Source: Paraburkholderia sp. DHOC27
Lineage (GTDB): Bacteria > Pseudomonadota > Gammaproteobacteria > Burkholderiales > Burkholderiaceae
Direction: 5' to 3'
Length of the DNA stretch: 64,000 nt
NCBI RefSeq assembly: GCF_003429005.1
Contig: NZ_QVQV01000001.1
Coordinates: 799,864 to 863,863 of the forward strand
The stretch's first letter is position 1, and every line of letters starts with the position of its first letter. Positions 42,113-50,584 of the stretch are shown one piece after another. A program made the translations under genes and the position numbers. The notes beneath the pieces are model-generated. The model was not told the origin of the DNA, ran no database searches, and worked only from the letters and a program-made list of their open reading frames with translations.

Positions 42113-43780
42113 ATGAAACGATTCGCTGCGCTCTACACCGCACTCGATGCCACCACGTCCACGCACGACAAGCTCGAAGCGCTGACGTCCTACTTCGCTG
42201 CGGCGGCACCCGAGGACGCCGCGTGGGCCTCGTACTTTCTGGCGGGCGGCAAGCCGCGTCAGTCGGTGCCGTCGCGTCTCCTGAGCGACATTGCCTGTGA
42301 GCGCGCCGGTTTGCCAGCGTGGCTCTTTGAAGAGTCGTATCACGCGGTGGGCGATCTGGCGGAGACCATCGCACACATTCTGCCGCCTGCGCAGCGCACG
42401 TCAGAGCTGGGACTCACGCAGTGGATCGAGCAACGCGTGCTGACATTGCGCGGCGTTGCGCCCGAGGTGCTGCGCGAACGCCTGCTCGCCTACTGGGACG
42501 AACTGGGCTGGGGCGGCCGCTTTCTCCTCACCAAGCTGATTGGCGGCGGTTTTCGGGTGGGCGTGGCGCGGCAACTGGTGGTGCGCGCGCTGGCCGAAGT
42601 CGCAGGAGTGGATCACAAGCGCATCGCGCAGCGTATGGTGGGATGGACCGACTCGCAGCAAAAGCCCGACGCCGCTCGCTATTTACGCCTGATCGCACCG
42701 GAAGCCAGCGGCGAAGAAGGTGAAGTAGCAACGGATGTGGCGGAAAGCGATCTTGGCCTGCCGTATCCGTTTTTTCTCGCGCATCCGTTGCAGGCCGATC
42801 CAGAAACACTTGGTAGCCCTGATCATTGGCAGATTGAATGGAAGTGGGATGGCATCCGCGCGCAGCTTGTCAAACGTGCGGGGCGTGTGTGGATCTGGTC
42901 ACGTGGCGAAGATCTGATTACCAGCCGCTTTCCTGAAGTGGCCGCGCTGGGCGAGGCATTACCGGATGGTTGCGTGCTGGATGGCGAGATTCTGGCGTGG
43001 GAGCCGGGTGCGTCCGCGCCGTTGCCCTTTGCACGATTGCAACCGCGTATTGCGCGTAAAACGCTCACCAAGAAGATTCTTGCCGATTCACCCGCCGCGT
43101 TTCTGGCGTATGACCTGCTCGAAATGGGCGGGCAGGATTTGCGCATGACAGCGCTTGCTGAACGGCGCGCGCAACTCGAAACGCTGGCGGCATCGCTCGA
43201 CGGCACGCTTGCACACGATCTGTTGCGTGTGTCACCGCGAGTCGAAGCCGAAGACTGGCAGACGCTCGCCGCGTTGCGCGAAGAGAGTCGTGCGCGCGGC
43301 GTGGAAGGATTGATGTTGAAAGAGCGTCAGTCGATGTATGGCGTGGGCCGCACCAAAGCCTCGGGCACATGGTGGAAATGGAAGATCGACCCCTATGCGA
43401 TCGACGCCGTGCTGGTGTACGCCCAACGCGGACACGGCCGTCGTGCGAGTCTCTACACCGATTTCACCTTCGCCGTGTGGGATGAAAGCAGCGGCACGCG
43501 CACGCTGGTGCCCTTTGCGAAGGCCTATTCGGGCTTGACCGACGAAGAGATGCGCAAGGTGGATGCGATCGTGCGCAAGACCACGATCGAGAAATTCGGC
43601 CCAGTGCGCAGCGTGACGCCGAGCCTCGTGTTCGAGATCGGCTTCGAAGGGATTCAGGCGAGCCCGCGCCACAAATCGGGCGTGGCCGTGCGGTTTCCAC
43701 GCATGCTGCGCTGGCGCACGGACAAGCATATCGACGACGCCGACACCCTCGCCATGCTCAAAGGATTTATTGAAGCGTAG
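42113..43780 (+). CDS. ATP-dependent DNA ligase
   Basis: This is a 555-residue ligase. An N-terminal helical domain (residues 1-200) precedes the adenylation domain with the nucleotidyl Lys in EWKWDGIRAQ (K244). Motif III lies near FLAYDLLEMGGQDL, motif IV in EGLMLKERQSMYGVGR and motif V in WWKWKID. The OB domain closes with GVAVRFPRMLRWR. It forms a repair pair with the exonuclease gene directly upstream. This type has been linked to interstrand crosslink repair in other bacteria. Confidence 0.93.
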   Translation: MKRFAALYTALDATTSTHDKLEALTSYFAAAAPEDAAWASYFLAGGKPRQSVPSRLLSDIACERAGLPAWLFEESYHAVGDLAETIAHILPPAQRTSELGLTQWIEQRVLTLRGVAPEVLRERLLAYWDELGWGGRFLLTKLIGGGFRVGVARQLVVRALAEVAGVDHKRIAQRMVGWTDSQQKPDAARYLRLIAPEASGEEGEVATDVAESDLGLPYPFFLAHPLQADPETLGSPDHWQIEWKWDGIRAQLVKRAGRVWIWSRGEDLITSRFPEVAALGEALPDGCVLDGEILAWEPGASAPLPFARLQPRIARKTLTKKILADSPAAFLAYDLLEMGGQDLRMTALAERRAQLETLAASLDGTLAHDLLRVSPRVEAEDWQTLAALREESRARGVEGLMLKERQSMYGVGRTKASGTWWKWKIDPYAIDAVLVYAQRGHGRRASLYTDFTFAVWDESSGTRTLVPFAKAYSGLTDEEMRKVDAIVRKTTIEKFGPVRSVTPSLVFEIGFEGIQASPRHKSGVAVRFPRMLRWRTDKHIDDADTLAMLKGFIEA

Positions 43781-43801
43781 CGCGGGATAACAACTCGCAG
43801 T

Positions 43802-44260
43802 TCATAACGACCTGGTCCACTCTAGCGCGTCATCCGCGAACTTGCGCAGCAGACGCGAAAGCTCGCGCACGTCCTGGGGTTCCCAATGCGCAAACAAGCC
43901 TTCAATGATCTTCTGACGTGCAGTGTCCAGCGCTTTTGTCATGGTGCGGCCTTCGTCCGTTGCGATAGCCGCCCGCACGCGTCCGTCCGCCGGACTCGGC
44001 ACGCGTTGCACCAGCCCCAGGCTTTCGAGTTTGGCCACTTGCCGGCTCACGGTGGTGTAGTCGCGCCCGGCCAGTTCGGCCAGTTCGACGATGCCGAGCG
44101 GGCCGCGCCGCTCGATGCGGGCGAGCAGCGGAAACAGCGCGCGGTCGAGATCGACGCCCGCCGCTTCGATCAGCGCCGCGTCGGGCTGCGGCCGGTTCAG
44201 CACGCCCGTGAGGTCGAGCAATGCCTCGCGCAGATCGCGGATTTCCCGTTTCATCGCCAT
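43802..44260 (-). CDS. MarR family transcriptional regulator
   Basis: This is a 152-residue winged-helix regulator (LGIVELAELAGRDYTTVSRQVAKLESLGLVQRVPSPADGRVRAA). The DGRVR wing is typical of MarR. AAGGA lies eight bases before ATG 44260. It diverges from a quinone-oxidoreductase-type gene, and a long palindrome lies between them, so autoregulation and control of that gene are likely. The inducer may be a quinone or aldehyde, but this is inference. Confidence 0.92.
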   Translation of the reverse strand: MAMKREIRDLREALLDLTGVLNRPQPDAALIEAAGVDLDRALFPLLARIERRGPLGIVELAELAGRDYTTVSRQVAKLESLGLVQRVPSPADGRVRAAIATDEGRTMTKALDTARQKIIEGLFAHWEPQDVRELSRLLRKFADDALEWTRSL

Positions 44261-44280
44261 TTTTATTCCTTGCCTCGTTC

Positions 44281-44309
44281 GAGTATATGTGTATTATACA
44301 CTCATATTC
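44281..44309. promoter_or_regulatory. Candidate MarR operator
   Basis: Perfect core GTGTA-TTA-TACAC (44289-44301) within a longer imperfect palindrome of 29 bp. It lies in the gap between divergent MarR and oxidoreductase genes, 20 bp from the MarR start. The size and symmetry fit a MarR dimer. Confidence 0.6.
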
Positions 44310-44403
44310 GGTCGAATGATCCTTTCGAGTGATCCTTGTTACAGCGCTCAATCCTTAGACGGATGCGACGGAACTTGAGCGCCATCCTTACAGGAGTACC
44401 AAC

Positions 44404-45360
44404 ATGAAAGCAGCCCTCGTTAAAGCGCCGGGCACATTGCCGGTCTATGCAGACTTCGCCGAGCCGGCCGCAGCGGAAGGTGCCGTCCGCGTGAAGGTGA
44501 CGGCCTCCGCGCTCAGTCACGTCGCGAAGAGCCGCGCGTCCGGCAAGCATTACAGTGCGGCAAGCACGTTTCCGTTCGTCGCGGGTGTGGACGGCGTGGG
44601 CACCCTCGATGACGGCACGCGCGTGTATTTCGTGTTTCCGGAAGCGCCGTCGGGTGCAATGGCGGAGTACTGCTTCGTCAAGAAGAACCGCTGCATCCCG
44701 CTGCCGTCCGACCTTAACGATGTGAGCGCAGCGGCCATCGCGATTCCTGGCATGTCGTCGTGGGCTGCGCTGGTCGAGCGGGCCAGACTGGTGAAAGGCG
44801 AAACGGTCCTGATCAATGGTGCAACGGGCTGTTCGGGGCGTCTTGCCGTGCAGGTTGCCAAACACCTCGGGGCAAGCAAGGTGATTGCGACGGGACGTCA
44901 CGCGCAGTCGCTGCAATCGCTGCAAGCGTTGGGCGCGGATGTCACGATCAGCCTCGCGCAAGACAAGGACGCACTCGCCGCCGAGTTTCGCGCACACTTC
45001 AAGGAAGGCGTGGGCGTGGTGCTGGATTATCTGTGGGGGCCGAGCGCGGAACTGCTGCTGGCGGGCGCAACGCAAGCCGCGCCGGATGCGGTGCCGATCC
45101 GCTTCGTGCAGATCGGCGCAATTAGCGGGCCGGATATCACGCTGCCGAGCGCAACGTTACGCTCCACGGCCATCGAACTGATGGGCAGCGGCATTGGCAG
45201 CGTGCCCATGCCGCGCATTCTGGACGCGGTCAAGCAGTTGCTTCATGCTGCCGGTCCGAGTGGCTTTCAGGTCGCCGCGCGCTCGGTTCCGCTCGCGGAA
45301 GTGGAGCAGCATTGGACGGATGACGAAAGCCGCGAGCGCACGGTGTTCGTGATGGGCTAA
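44404..45360 (+). CDS. Quinone oxidoreductase-like MDR family enzyme
   Basis: This is a 318-residue medium-chain dehydrogenase/reductase. The GroES-like N-terminal domain (VRVKVTASALSHVAKSRASG) lacks the catalytic zinc cysteines. A Rossmann domain follows, with GATGCSGRLAVQVAKHLG. It probably reduces quinones or enones with NADPH. It diverges from the MarR gene, which likely represses it. The exact substrate cannot be read from the sequence. Confidence 0.88.
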   Translation: MKAALVKAPGTLPVYADFAEPAAAEGAVRVKVTASALSHVAKSRASGKHYSAASTFPFVAGVDGVGTLDDGTRVYFVFPEAPSGAMAEYCFVKKNRCIPLPSDLNDVSAAAIAIPGMSSWAALVERARLVKGETVLINGATGCSGRLAVQVAKHLGASKVIATGRHAQSLQSLQALGADVTISLAQDKDALAAEFRAHFKEGVGVVLDYLWGPSAELLLAGATQAAPDAVPIRFVQIGAISGPDITLPSATLRSTAIELMGSGIGSVPMPRILDAVKQLLHAAGPSGFQVAARSVPLAEVEQHWTDDESRERTVFVMG

Positions 45361-45381
45361 CCCGCCTGAAACATCGACGGC

Positions 45382-46245
45382 CTACGAACCGTCTCCCGCT
45401 ACGACCGCGCCATCAATACGATGGCGTTTGAGCGAGTCAGCCACGAAGCTCGATGCGCGCATCTGCTTGACGAAGTTCGTGAGATATTGCGCGGCGGCTT
45501 CACCGCGATTCTTCGGTACGCCCATTGCCTGACGAATCACCATGAAACGCTGGTCCAGCAATCGCAAGCCACCCGCCTCGCGCGCGTCTTTCTGTAGCTG
45601 TTGCTTCACGCCTGCGGCGACCGTGAGGTTTTGCGCCAGAAAGCCCTGCACGACAGCGGGCGAGGTGGGAATGCGCACGATGGTCGCCTGATGCAGTTCG
45701 CGGGTGAGGAACAGATCGTACGCGCTGCCTTTGCCCACGGCGACGGTGTTGCCAGGTTGATCGACCTGCGCGTTGGTTTTGATCGGTGAATCGTCGCGTA
45801 CCAGATAGAACCCTTCAATCAGCACATACGGATCCGTGAAGGCGATTTCTTCGCCGCGTTTCGGGTCCACCGCGAAAAAGCCAATATCCGCGGCGCCGCT
45901 GCTGACATTCGTCACCGAAGCGCCCGCGGATTGCGCGACGACGAGGGCCAGCGGTACACCGAGTTCGCGCGCGAGTTCGTTGGCCAGATCGACGGACACG
46001 CCTTCCGGCTGCCCGGTTTTTGCATCGAGGCTCGCCAGCACCGGATTGCCCAGGTTGATCGAAGCGCGCAGCGTGCCGGTGGGCGCGAGGGCGGCCACGA
46101 TGGTTTTATCAGCGGACGTGGTCATGATGGTCGACGTTGAGGTGGCGGACGGGGGCGAGGGCCTGGCTTGCGCGGACGCCCCGTGTGTAGCATTCAGCGT
46201 GCAGAGCGTCAGTATGAGCGCGGCGCTTCGCAGCGTGGGTATCAT
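45382..46245 (-). CDS. Periplasmic amino-acid-type substrate-binding protein
   Basis: This is a 287-residue family 3 solute-binding protein. The signal peptide (SAALILTLCTLNATHGASA) is followed by a Ser/Thr linker. The core is LRASINLGNPVLAS, GVSVDLANELARELGVPL, AADIGFFAVDPKRGEEIAFTDPYVLIEGFYLV. No permease or ATPase gene lies beside it, so it is an orphan receptor or a sensor-type protein. The frame stays open far upstream, antisense to the tRNA gene; ATG 46245 gives a proper signal peptide and is preferred. Confidence 0.87.
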   Translation of the reverse strand: MIPTLRSAALILTLCTLNATHGASAQARPSPPSATSTSTIMTTSADKTIVAALAPTGTLRASINLGNPVLASLDAKTGQPEGVSVDLANELARELGVPLALVVAQSAGASVTNVSSGAADIGFFAVDPKRGEEIAFTDPYVLIEGFYLVRDDSPIKTNAQVDQPGNTVAVGKGSAYDLFLTRELHQATIVRIPTSPAVVQGFLAQNLTVAAGVKQQLQKDAREAGGLRLLDQRFMVIRQAMGVPKNRGEAAAQYLTNFVKQMRASSFVADSLKRHRIDGAVVAGDGS

Positions 46246-46429
46246 CGGCGCAGACGCTGCACGGCTGAAACGGCTGAAACGGATGCAGTGGACGCAGCGG
46301 ATGAGGAGGCCGGGGGCATCGTAGACATTATCGGTCACTGCGCGAGTGCTCCATGCAGAGTTGCGTTTGCAGCAGCGGATGCCGCTCATTACAACACCAC
46401 GCCAGGCCAGGTGCAATGTACAGCAGGAC

Positions 46430-46458
46430 TTGTGCTGCACGCACAGACTCTCTATAAT
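46430..46458 (+). promoter_or_regulatory. Promoter of tRNA-Val
   Basis: TTGTGC (46430-46435) and a perfect TATAAT (46453-46458) are separated by 17 bases, 12 bases before the tRNA. Strong sigma-70 type promoter. Confidence 0.8.
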
Positions 46459-46470
46459 TCGCCGCTCTTC

Positions 46471-46547
46471 AGGCTCGTAGCTCAGTTGGTTAGAGCACCA
46501 CCTTGACATGGTGGGGGTCGTTGGTTCGAATCCAATCGAGCCTACCA
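46471..46547 (+). tRNA. tRNA-Val (anticodon GAC)
   Basis: This 77-base gene with encoded CCA folds as a cloverleaf. The 7-bp acceptor stem is AGGCTCG / CGAGCCT. The D arm is GCTC / GAGC, the anticodon stem CCACC / GGTGG with loop TTGACAT, and the T arm GTTGG-TTCGAAT-CCAAT. The anticodon GAC reads valine codons. It has its own promoter and a terminator at 46639. No integrated element is seen beside it. Confidence 0.97.
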
Positions 46548-46850
46548 ACGCATCGGCAACATGCAGCAGCACGCATGTCGGCCACAGTAACAACCAGCAA
46601 CACCAGCAGTAAGCATCAATCTGATGCAGCACACCAGGCGAAAGCGACCGCCGTTATGCTTCAAACGGCCTTAGCTTTCGTTTTTGCTTTGTGCCCCGCC
46701 TCTGCCCACTTTCCCTGCAAATCCACGTGGCCTGCCCGCTAACGCGATCACGATCCGCGGCTCGGGTTATGCTTTAAGCCAGTCTCGCAACCCCAACCGC
46801 CGCGCGCCCGTCATAGCGAACCCGCGTGGCTAACAAGGAAGCTGGCGCAC
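46548..46850. other. Gap between tRNA-Val and the dihydroxyacetone kinase gene
   Basis: This 303-bp gap contains a repetitive CAGCA-rich stretch just after the tRNA, the terminator at 46639-46685, and presumably the promoter of the kinase gene. No gene is seen. Confidence 0.5.
46639..46685 (+). terminator. Rho-independent terminator after tRNA-Val
   Basis: Outer stem CGAAAGC (46639-46645) / GCTTTCG (46674-46680), inner stem CCGTT / AACGG, then five T at 46681-46685. It lies 91 bases after the tRNA. Confidence 0.85.
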
Positions 46851-48599
46851 ATGAAAAAGCTCATCAACGATGTGGCCACGGTCGTGCCCGACATGCTCGG
46901 CGGATTCGTGGCGCTCAATCCCGCTCTTGCGATGCTCGCAGGCAGCACGATCGTGGTACGCAGCGACGCGCGCGCGGCCGCCGAACGCGGCGAGGTCGCG
47001 CTCATTTCAGGCGGCGGCGCGGGACACGAACCCGCGCACGCTGGCTATGTGGGCAGCGGCATGCTGAGCGCGGCGGTGGCGGGCGAGGTATTCACGTCGC
47101 CCTCCACGGATGCCGTGCTCGATGCGATTCACGCGGTCGCCGGTTCGGCGGGCGTGTTGTTGATTGTCAAGAACTACACGGGCGACCGCTTCAATTTCGG
47201 CCTTGCCGCCGAGATCGCCCGCGCCGAAGGCATCCCCGTGGAAATGGTGATCGTCGCCGACGATGTCGCGCTGACCGCCGGTGGCGAGCATGCGGGCCGG
47301 CGCGGGCTCGCCGGTACGGTGCTGGTGCACAAGATTGCCGGTGCGGCGGCGGCCGCAGGGCGACCGCTTGCCGAGGTCGCGCAGGCGGCCCGCGCGGCGG
47401 CCGAGGCACTCGGCACGATGGGTGTCGCGCTGACACCGTGCACGGTGCCCGCAGCCGGCAAGGCCGGTTTCGAACTGGCCGACGACGAGATCGAATGGGG
47501 CCTCGGCATTCATGGCGAGCCCGGCGTCGAACGCGGCGCGCTGGTTCCCGCAGATGCGATCGTGGAGCGGCTGCTCGGCAAGATCATCGACGACCTCAAA
47601 CTGCAAAAGGGCGCACAGGTTGCGCTGCTGGTGAACAACCTGGGCGGCACGCCATCGAGCGAACTGGGCATCGTCGCCCGTTCGGCGCTGGGCTTTCTCG
47701 CCGCGCGTGGCATCGAAGTAGAGCGTGCGTGGGCGGGCACTTTTCTGAGTGCGCTGGAAATGGCGGGGGTCTCGTTGACGCTGCTGCGGCTCGATGCGCA
47801 GCGTCTCGCGTGGCTCGACGCGCCGGCTGAAACGTCCGCGTGGCCCGCGTTGAGCGGCAAGGTCACGCACGCGTCCGCAGCCACCTTACCCGCTGGCGCG
47901 AAACAAAGCGAAGCAGGCGAAACGACCTCAGCGAGCGCGCAAGACGCGAAGCTTGCACCGCAATCCACACTGCGCCGCGCCATCGAGGCCGTATGCGCGT
48001 GCCTGCTCCACGCCGAACCTGTATTGACGGAGATGGACCAGCGAGTCGGCGACGGCGACCTCGGCATCAGCCTCGCACGCGGTGCGCGCGGCATCCTCCA
48101 GGAACTCGACACATACCCGGCCGACAACCAACCCGGCGCGGTATTGCGGACGATATCCGCCACCACGCGGCGCGTGGTGGGTGGCACATCGGGTCCGCTG
48201 TACGCGGTGATGTTGCTGCGAGCGGGGACGGTACTGGATCAAGCCGGCACTGTCGACGCGCAACAGTGGGCCAATGCCTTCGCGGCAGGCGTCACGGCGT
48301 TGATGGAACTCGGCGGCGCGAAGGCCGGCGAGCGCACGATGGTGGATGCCTTGCTGCCTGCGGCTGACGCGTTGCAGGCGGCGCTTGCGCGCTCCGCATC
48401 GAGCGGGGATGCGCTACAGTCTGCTGTCGACGCCGCCACTGAAGGCGCCGCGCGCACGGCCTCGATGAGTCCGCGGCGCGGCCGTTCGAGCTACGTGGGT
48501 GAGCGGGCGGTGGGATTCGCCGACCCCGGCGCGCACGCGGTGGGGCTGTGGCTTGCCGCCATCCGCGATACGCTCGGGACTCATCCCGCGAAAACTTAA
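46851..48599 (+). CDS. Dihydroxyacetone kinase, DhaK-DhaL fusion
   Basis: This is a 582-residue kinase with both domains in one chain. The DhaK part (1 to about 330) has SGGGAGHEPAH and the substrate-binding His in GLGIHGEPG (H221). The DhaL part (about 375-582) has the ATP/Mg motif DQRVGDGDLGISLARGARG and a C-terminal SPRRGRSSYVGERAVGFADPGA. Fusion implies direct use of ATP, as in Citrobacter or yeast enzymes, not the PTS. AAGGAAG upstream supports the start. Its 3' end overlaps the convergent receptor gene by four bases. Confidence 0.93.
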   Translation: MKKLINDVATVVPDMLGGFVALNPALAMLAGSTIVVRSDARAAAERGEVALISGGGAGHEPAHAGYVGSGMLSAAVAGEVFTSPSTDAVLDAIHAVAGSAGVLLIVKNYTGDRFNFGLAAEIARAEGIPVEMVIVADDVALTAGGEHAGRRGLAGTVLVHKIAGAAAAAGRPLAEVAQAARAAAEALGTMGVALTPCTVPAAGKAGFELADDEIEWGLGIHGEPGVERGALVPADAIVERLLGKIIDDLKLQKGAQVALLVNNLGGTPSSELGIVARSALGFLAARGIEVERAWAGTFLSALEMAGVSLTLLRLDAQRLAWLDAPAETSAWPALSGKVTHASAATLPAGAKQSEAGETTSASAQDAKLAPQSTLRRAIEAVCACLLHAEPVLTEMDQRVGDGDLGISLARGARGILQELDTYPADNQPGAVLRTISATTRRVVGGTSGPLYAVMLLRAGTVLDQAGTVDAQQWANAFAAGVTALMELGGAKAGERTMVDALLPAADALQAALARSASSGDALQSAVDAATEGAARTASMSPRRGRSSYVGERAVGFADPGAHAVGLWLAAIRDTLGTHPAKT

Positions 48600-50527
48600 A
48601 ACGTATAGGAAACCTTACCAAACGCAGTCCGGCCCAGCGTGTTGTAGCCGTACGCGGTTTCGTACTGACGGTTCAGGAGGTTCGATAGCGACGCCGACAG
48701 CACGAGGTGCGAATTGATCTTGTACGCGGCGCGCAGGCCGACCGTCAGATACGAGGGCAGATACGTCGAGTTGAACTGGTCGTCGTAAGTCGAACCGCCG
48801 TACAGCAGGCTCACGCCAGTGGTGAACGCGTGCAGATGGAACTCGTCCCAGCTGTGATCGACACTCAGGCTGACCGTCTGGCGCGGCCGGCGATTCAGCC
48901 ACGTCTGGTCCGTCACGTCCTGCGGATTCAGCAGGCCCACCGCGAGGCTTACCGGCGTCGACTTGCCGAGCGTGCCCTTGTACGACAGGTCGATGCCCTG
49001 AATGCGCGCGCGGCCCACGTTCACCGGCAGAAAGGTCGCGGAGTCGTACGTGATGAGGTTGTGCACGCGCGTATCGTAGATCGCGGCCGTGAAGCTGCCG
49101 AACGACGTGTTGGCATCCAGCGCGGCTTCCACCGTATCGCTGCGTTCCGGCAGCAGATTCGGGTTGGCGAAGCCGGGGTAATACAGGTCGTCGAAGGTCG
49201 GCAGACGGAAGGCGTTGCCGTACGACACACGCGCCGTATACACCGGGCTGATCGCATACGAGAGCGCCACGTTGCCGGTATTCACGGCCTGTCCTTCGAT
49301 GATGTCGTGACGTCCTGCAAGGAACAGCGTGAGGTCGCCGAGCGTGGCCGATTGATGCAGCGAGACCGCGGAGTCGTTGCGGGTCGGCACGCCATCGGGA
49401 ATGTCCACCGGCAGGAAGGCCTGCTCGCGGCTGAAGTCGTAGGCGAGTTTGGTCTCGCCCGACAGCGGCAGATTGAACAGCGTATGACCATGCTCCTGAT
49501 GCGTGAGCGAGGTCGAGGTGCTGAAGCGCGTCGAATCGATTTCGTCGGTCGGAATCGTGGGGTCGTTCGCGTACAGGAACTGCCGGTCGTTCGCGTAGCC
49601 CATGGACTGGTCGAACTGCGTGAACGGCGTGATGTCGACATGGAACGCAATGCCCGTAGTCAACTGATGATCGAGCTGGTGGTCGTCGCCGCCCACGTCG
49701 TCATACGAGAGATCGGACTTGTGATAAAGCGCGAAGGTGGAGATCGACCAGTTGTCGTGCGCGTAACCGAGGCGGCCATTCACGTCCTGCGCGTGGTACG
49801 GATTGCGGCCGTCTTCGTGACCGAAGGCCCACGGCTGGGTGGCGTCGATGCCAGCGGTGTTGTAGTCGTGCAGGCCGAGCGAATACGAGAGCCCTGACAG
49901 CGCGGCAAGCGGTCCCGTGGACCCGAGCGTGCCGGACGTATTGATCTGGGTGTCGAACGTCTTGTTGGAACCACCGCCGGTCGAAACCGTGGTCTGGTTC
50001 GGCAGATTGGACGCGTGACTGGTGAAGAGCTGAACGACGCCGCCTACGGCATCGGGGCCAAACGTGGCCGCTGCGGGGCCGGAGATCACTTCGACGCGGT
50101 CAAATGCCGCGGTGGGCAGATCGGCCCATTCGGGGGTGCCGGTGGTGGCGGAACCGACGCGGATACCGTCGATGAAAACTGCAACCTGATTGCCTGCTGA
50201 GCCGCGAATACTGACGGATGCCGTGGTGCCGGGACCGCCGTTTTGCGAAACCGTGACGCCGGGCAGCGTCGCGAGGGCCTGGGTAATGCTGGGATCGATG
50301 GGCGAGAGACGATCCAGATCGGCGCGGGTCAGCACCTGGGTGGTGGCGTAGCGGCCGTCGAATGACTGCGGTAAGTGCTGGGTGTCGCCGGTGACGAGGA
50401 TACTCGGCAAGGTGGTTTGCGGGGGCAGTTGCTCGGCTTGCGGGAACGACGAGTCGTCCGCAGCCTGAGCGATCTGCCATACCGAAACGGTCATGGCAGA
50501 CGTAATGATGAAATGACGGAATTTCAT
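48596..50527 (-). CDS. BtuB-like TonB-dependent outer-membrane receptor
   Basis: This is a 643-residue protein. A signal peptide (HFIITSAMTVSVWQIAQA) is followed by a TonB-box-like LPSILVTG. The plug domain (ITQALATLPGVTVSQNGGPG, SIRGSAGNQVAVFIDGIRVG, VEVISGPAAATFGPDAVGGVVQL) leads to a 22-strand barrel ending in Phe. The plug resembles BtuB, the cobalamin receptor. It lies 57 bp after a Ni/Co permease gene on the same strand, supporting cobalt or cobalamin uptake. I found no cobalamin riboswitch ahead of either gene. ATG 50527 fits the signal peptide. Confidence 0.85.
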   Translation of the reverse strand: MKFRHFIITSAMTVSVWQIAQAADDSSFPQAEQLPPQTTLPSILVTGDTQHLPQSFDGRYATTQVLTRADLDRLSPIDPSITQALATLPGVTVSQNGGPGTTASVSIRGSAGNQVAVFIDGIRVGSATTGTPEWADLPTAAFDRVEVISGPAAATFGPDAVGGVVQLFTSHASNLPNQTTVSTGGGSNKTFDTQINTSGTLGSTGPLAALSGLSYSLGLHDYNTAGIDATQPWAFGHEDGRNPYHAQDVNGRLGYAHDNWSISTFALYHKSDLSYDDVGGDDHQLDHQLTTGIAFHVDITPFTQFDQSMGYANDRQFLYANDPTIPTDEIDSTRFSTSTSLTHQEHGHTLFNLPLSGETKLAYDFSREQAFLPVDIPDGVPTRNDSAVSLHQSATLGDLTLFLAGRHDIIEGQAVNTGNVALSYAISPVYTARVSYGNAFRLPTFDDLYYPGFANPNLLPERSDTVEAALDANTSFGSFTAAIYDTRVHNLITYDSATFLPVNVGRARIQGIDLSYKGTLGKSTPVSLAVGLLNPQDVTDQTWLNRRPRQTVSLSVDHSWDEFHLHAFTTGVSLLYGGSTYDDQFNSTYLPSYLTVGLRAAYKINSHLVLSASLSNLLNRQYETAYGYNTLGRTAFGKVSYTF

Positions 50528-50584
50528 GGTGGTGGTGAGTCCTGCTACGGGTTGTGATGGCACGGAGTGTGCCGGGGAATGGAT

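Noticed and set aside
46471..46547. tRNA-Val as an integration site for a genomic island.
   Set aside because: No integrase, no repeated tRNA 3' end and no change in composition is seen downstream; ordinary metabolic genes follow.
45382..46632. A 416-residue reading frame on the minus strand extending the binding protein upstream.
   Set aside because: The extension runs antisense through the tRNA-Val gene and its promoter, and has Cys-rich low-likelihood composition. The internal ATG at 46245 gives a normal signal peptide.
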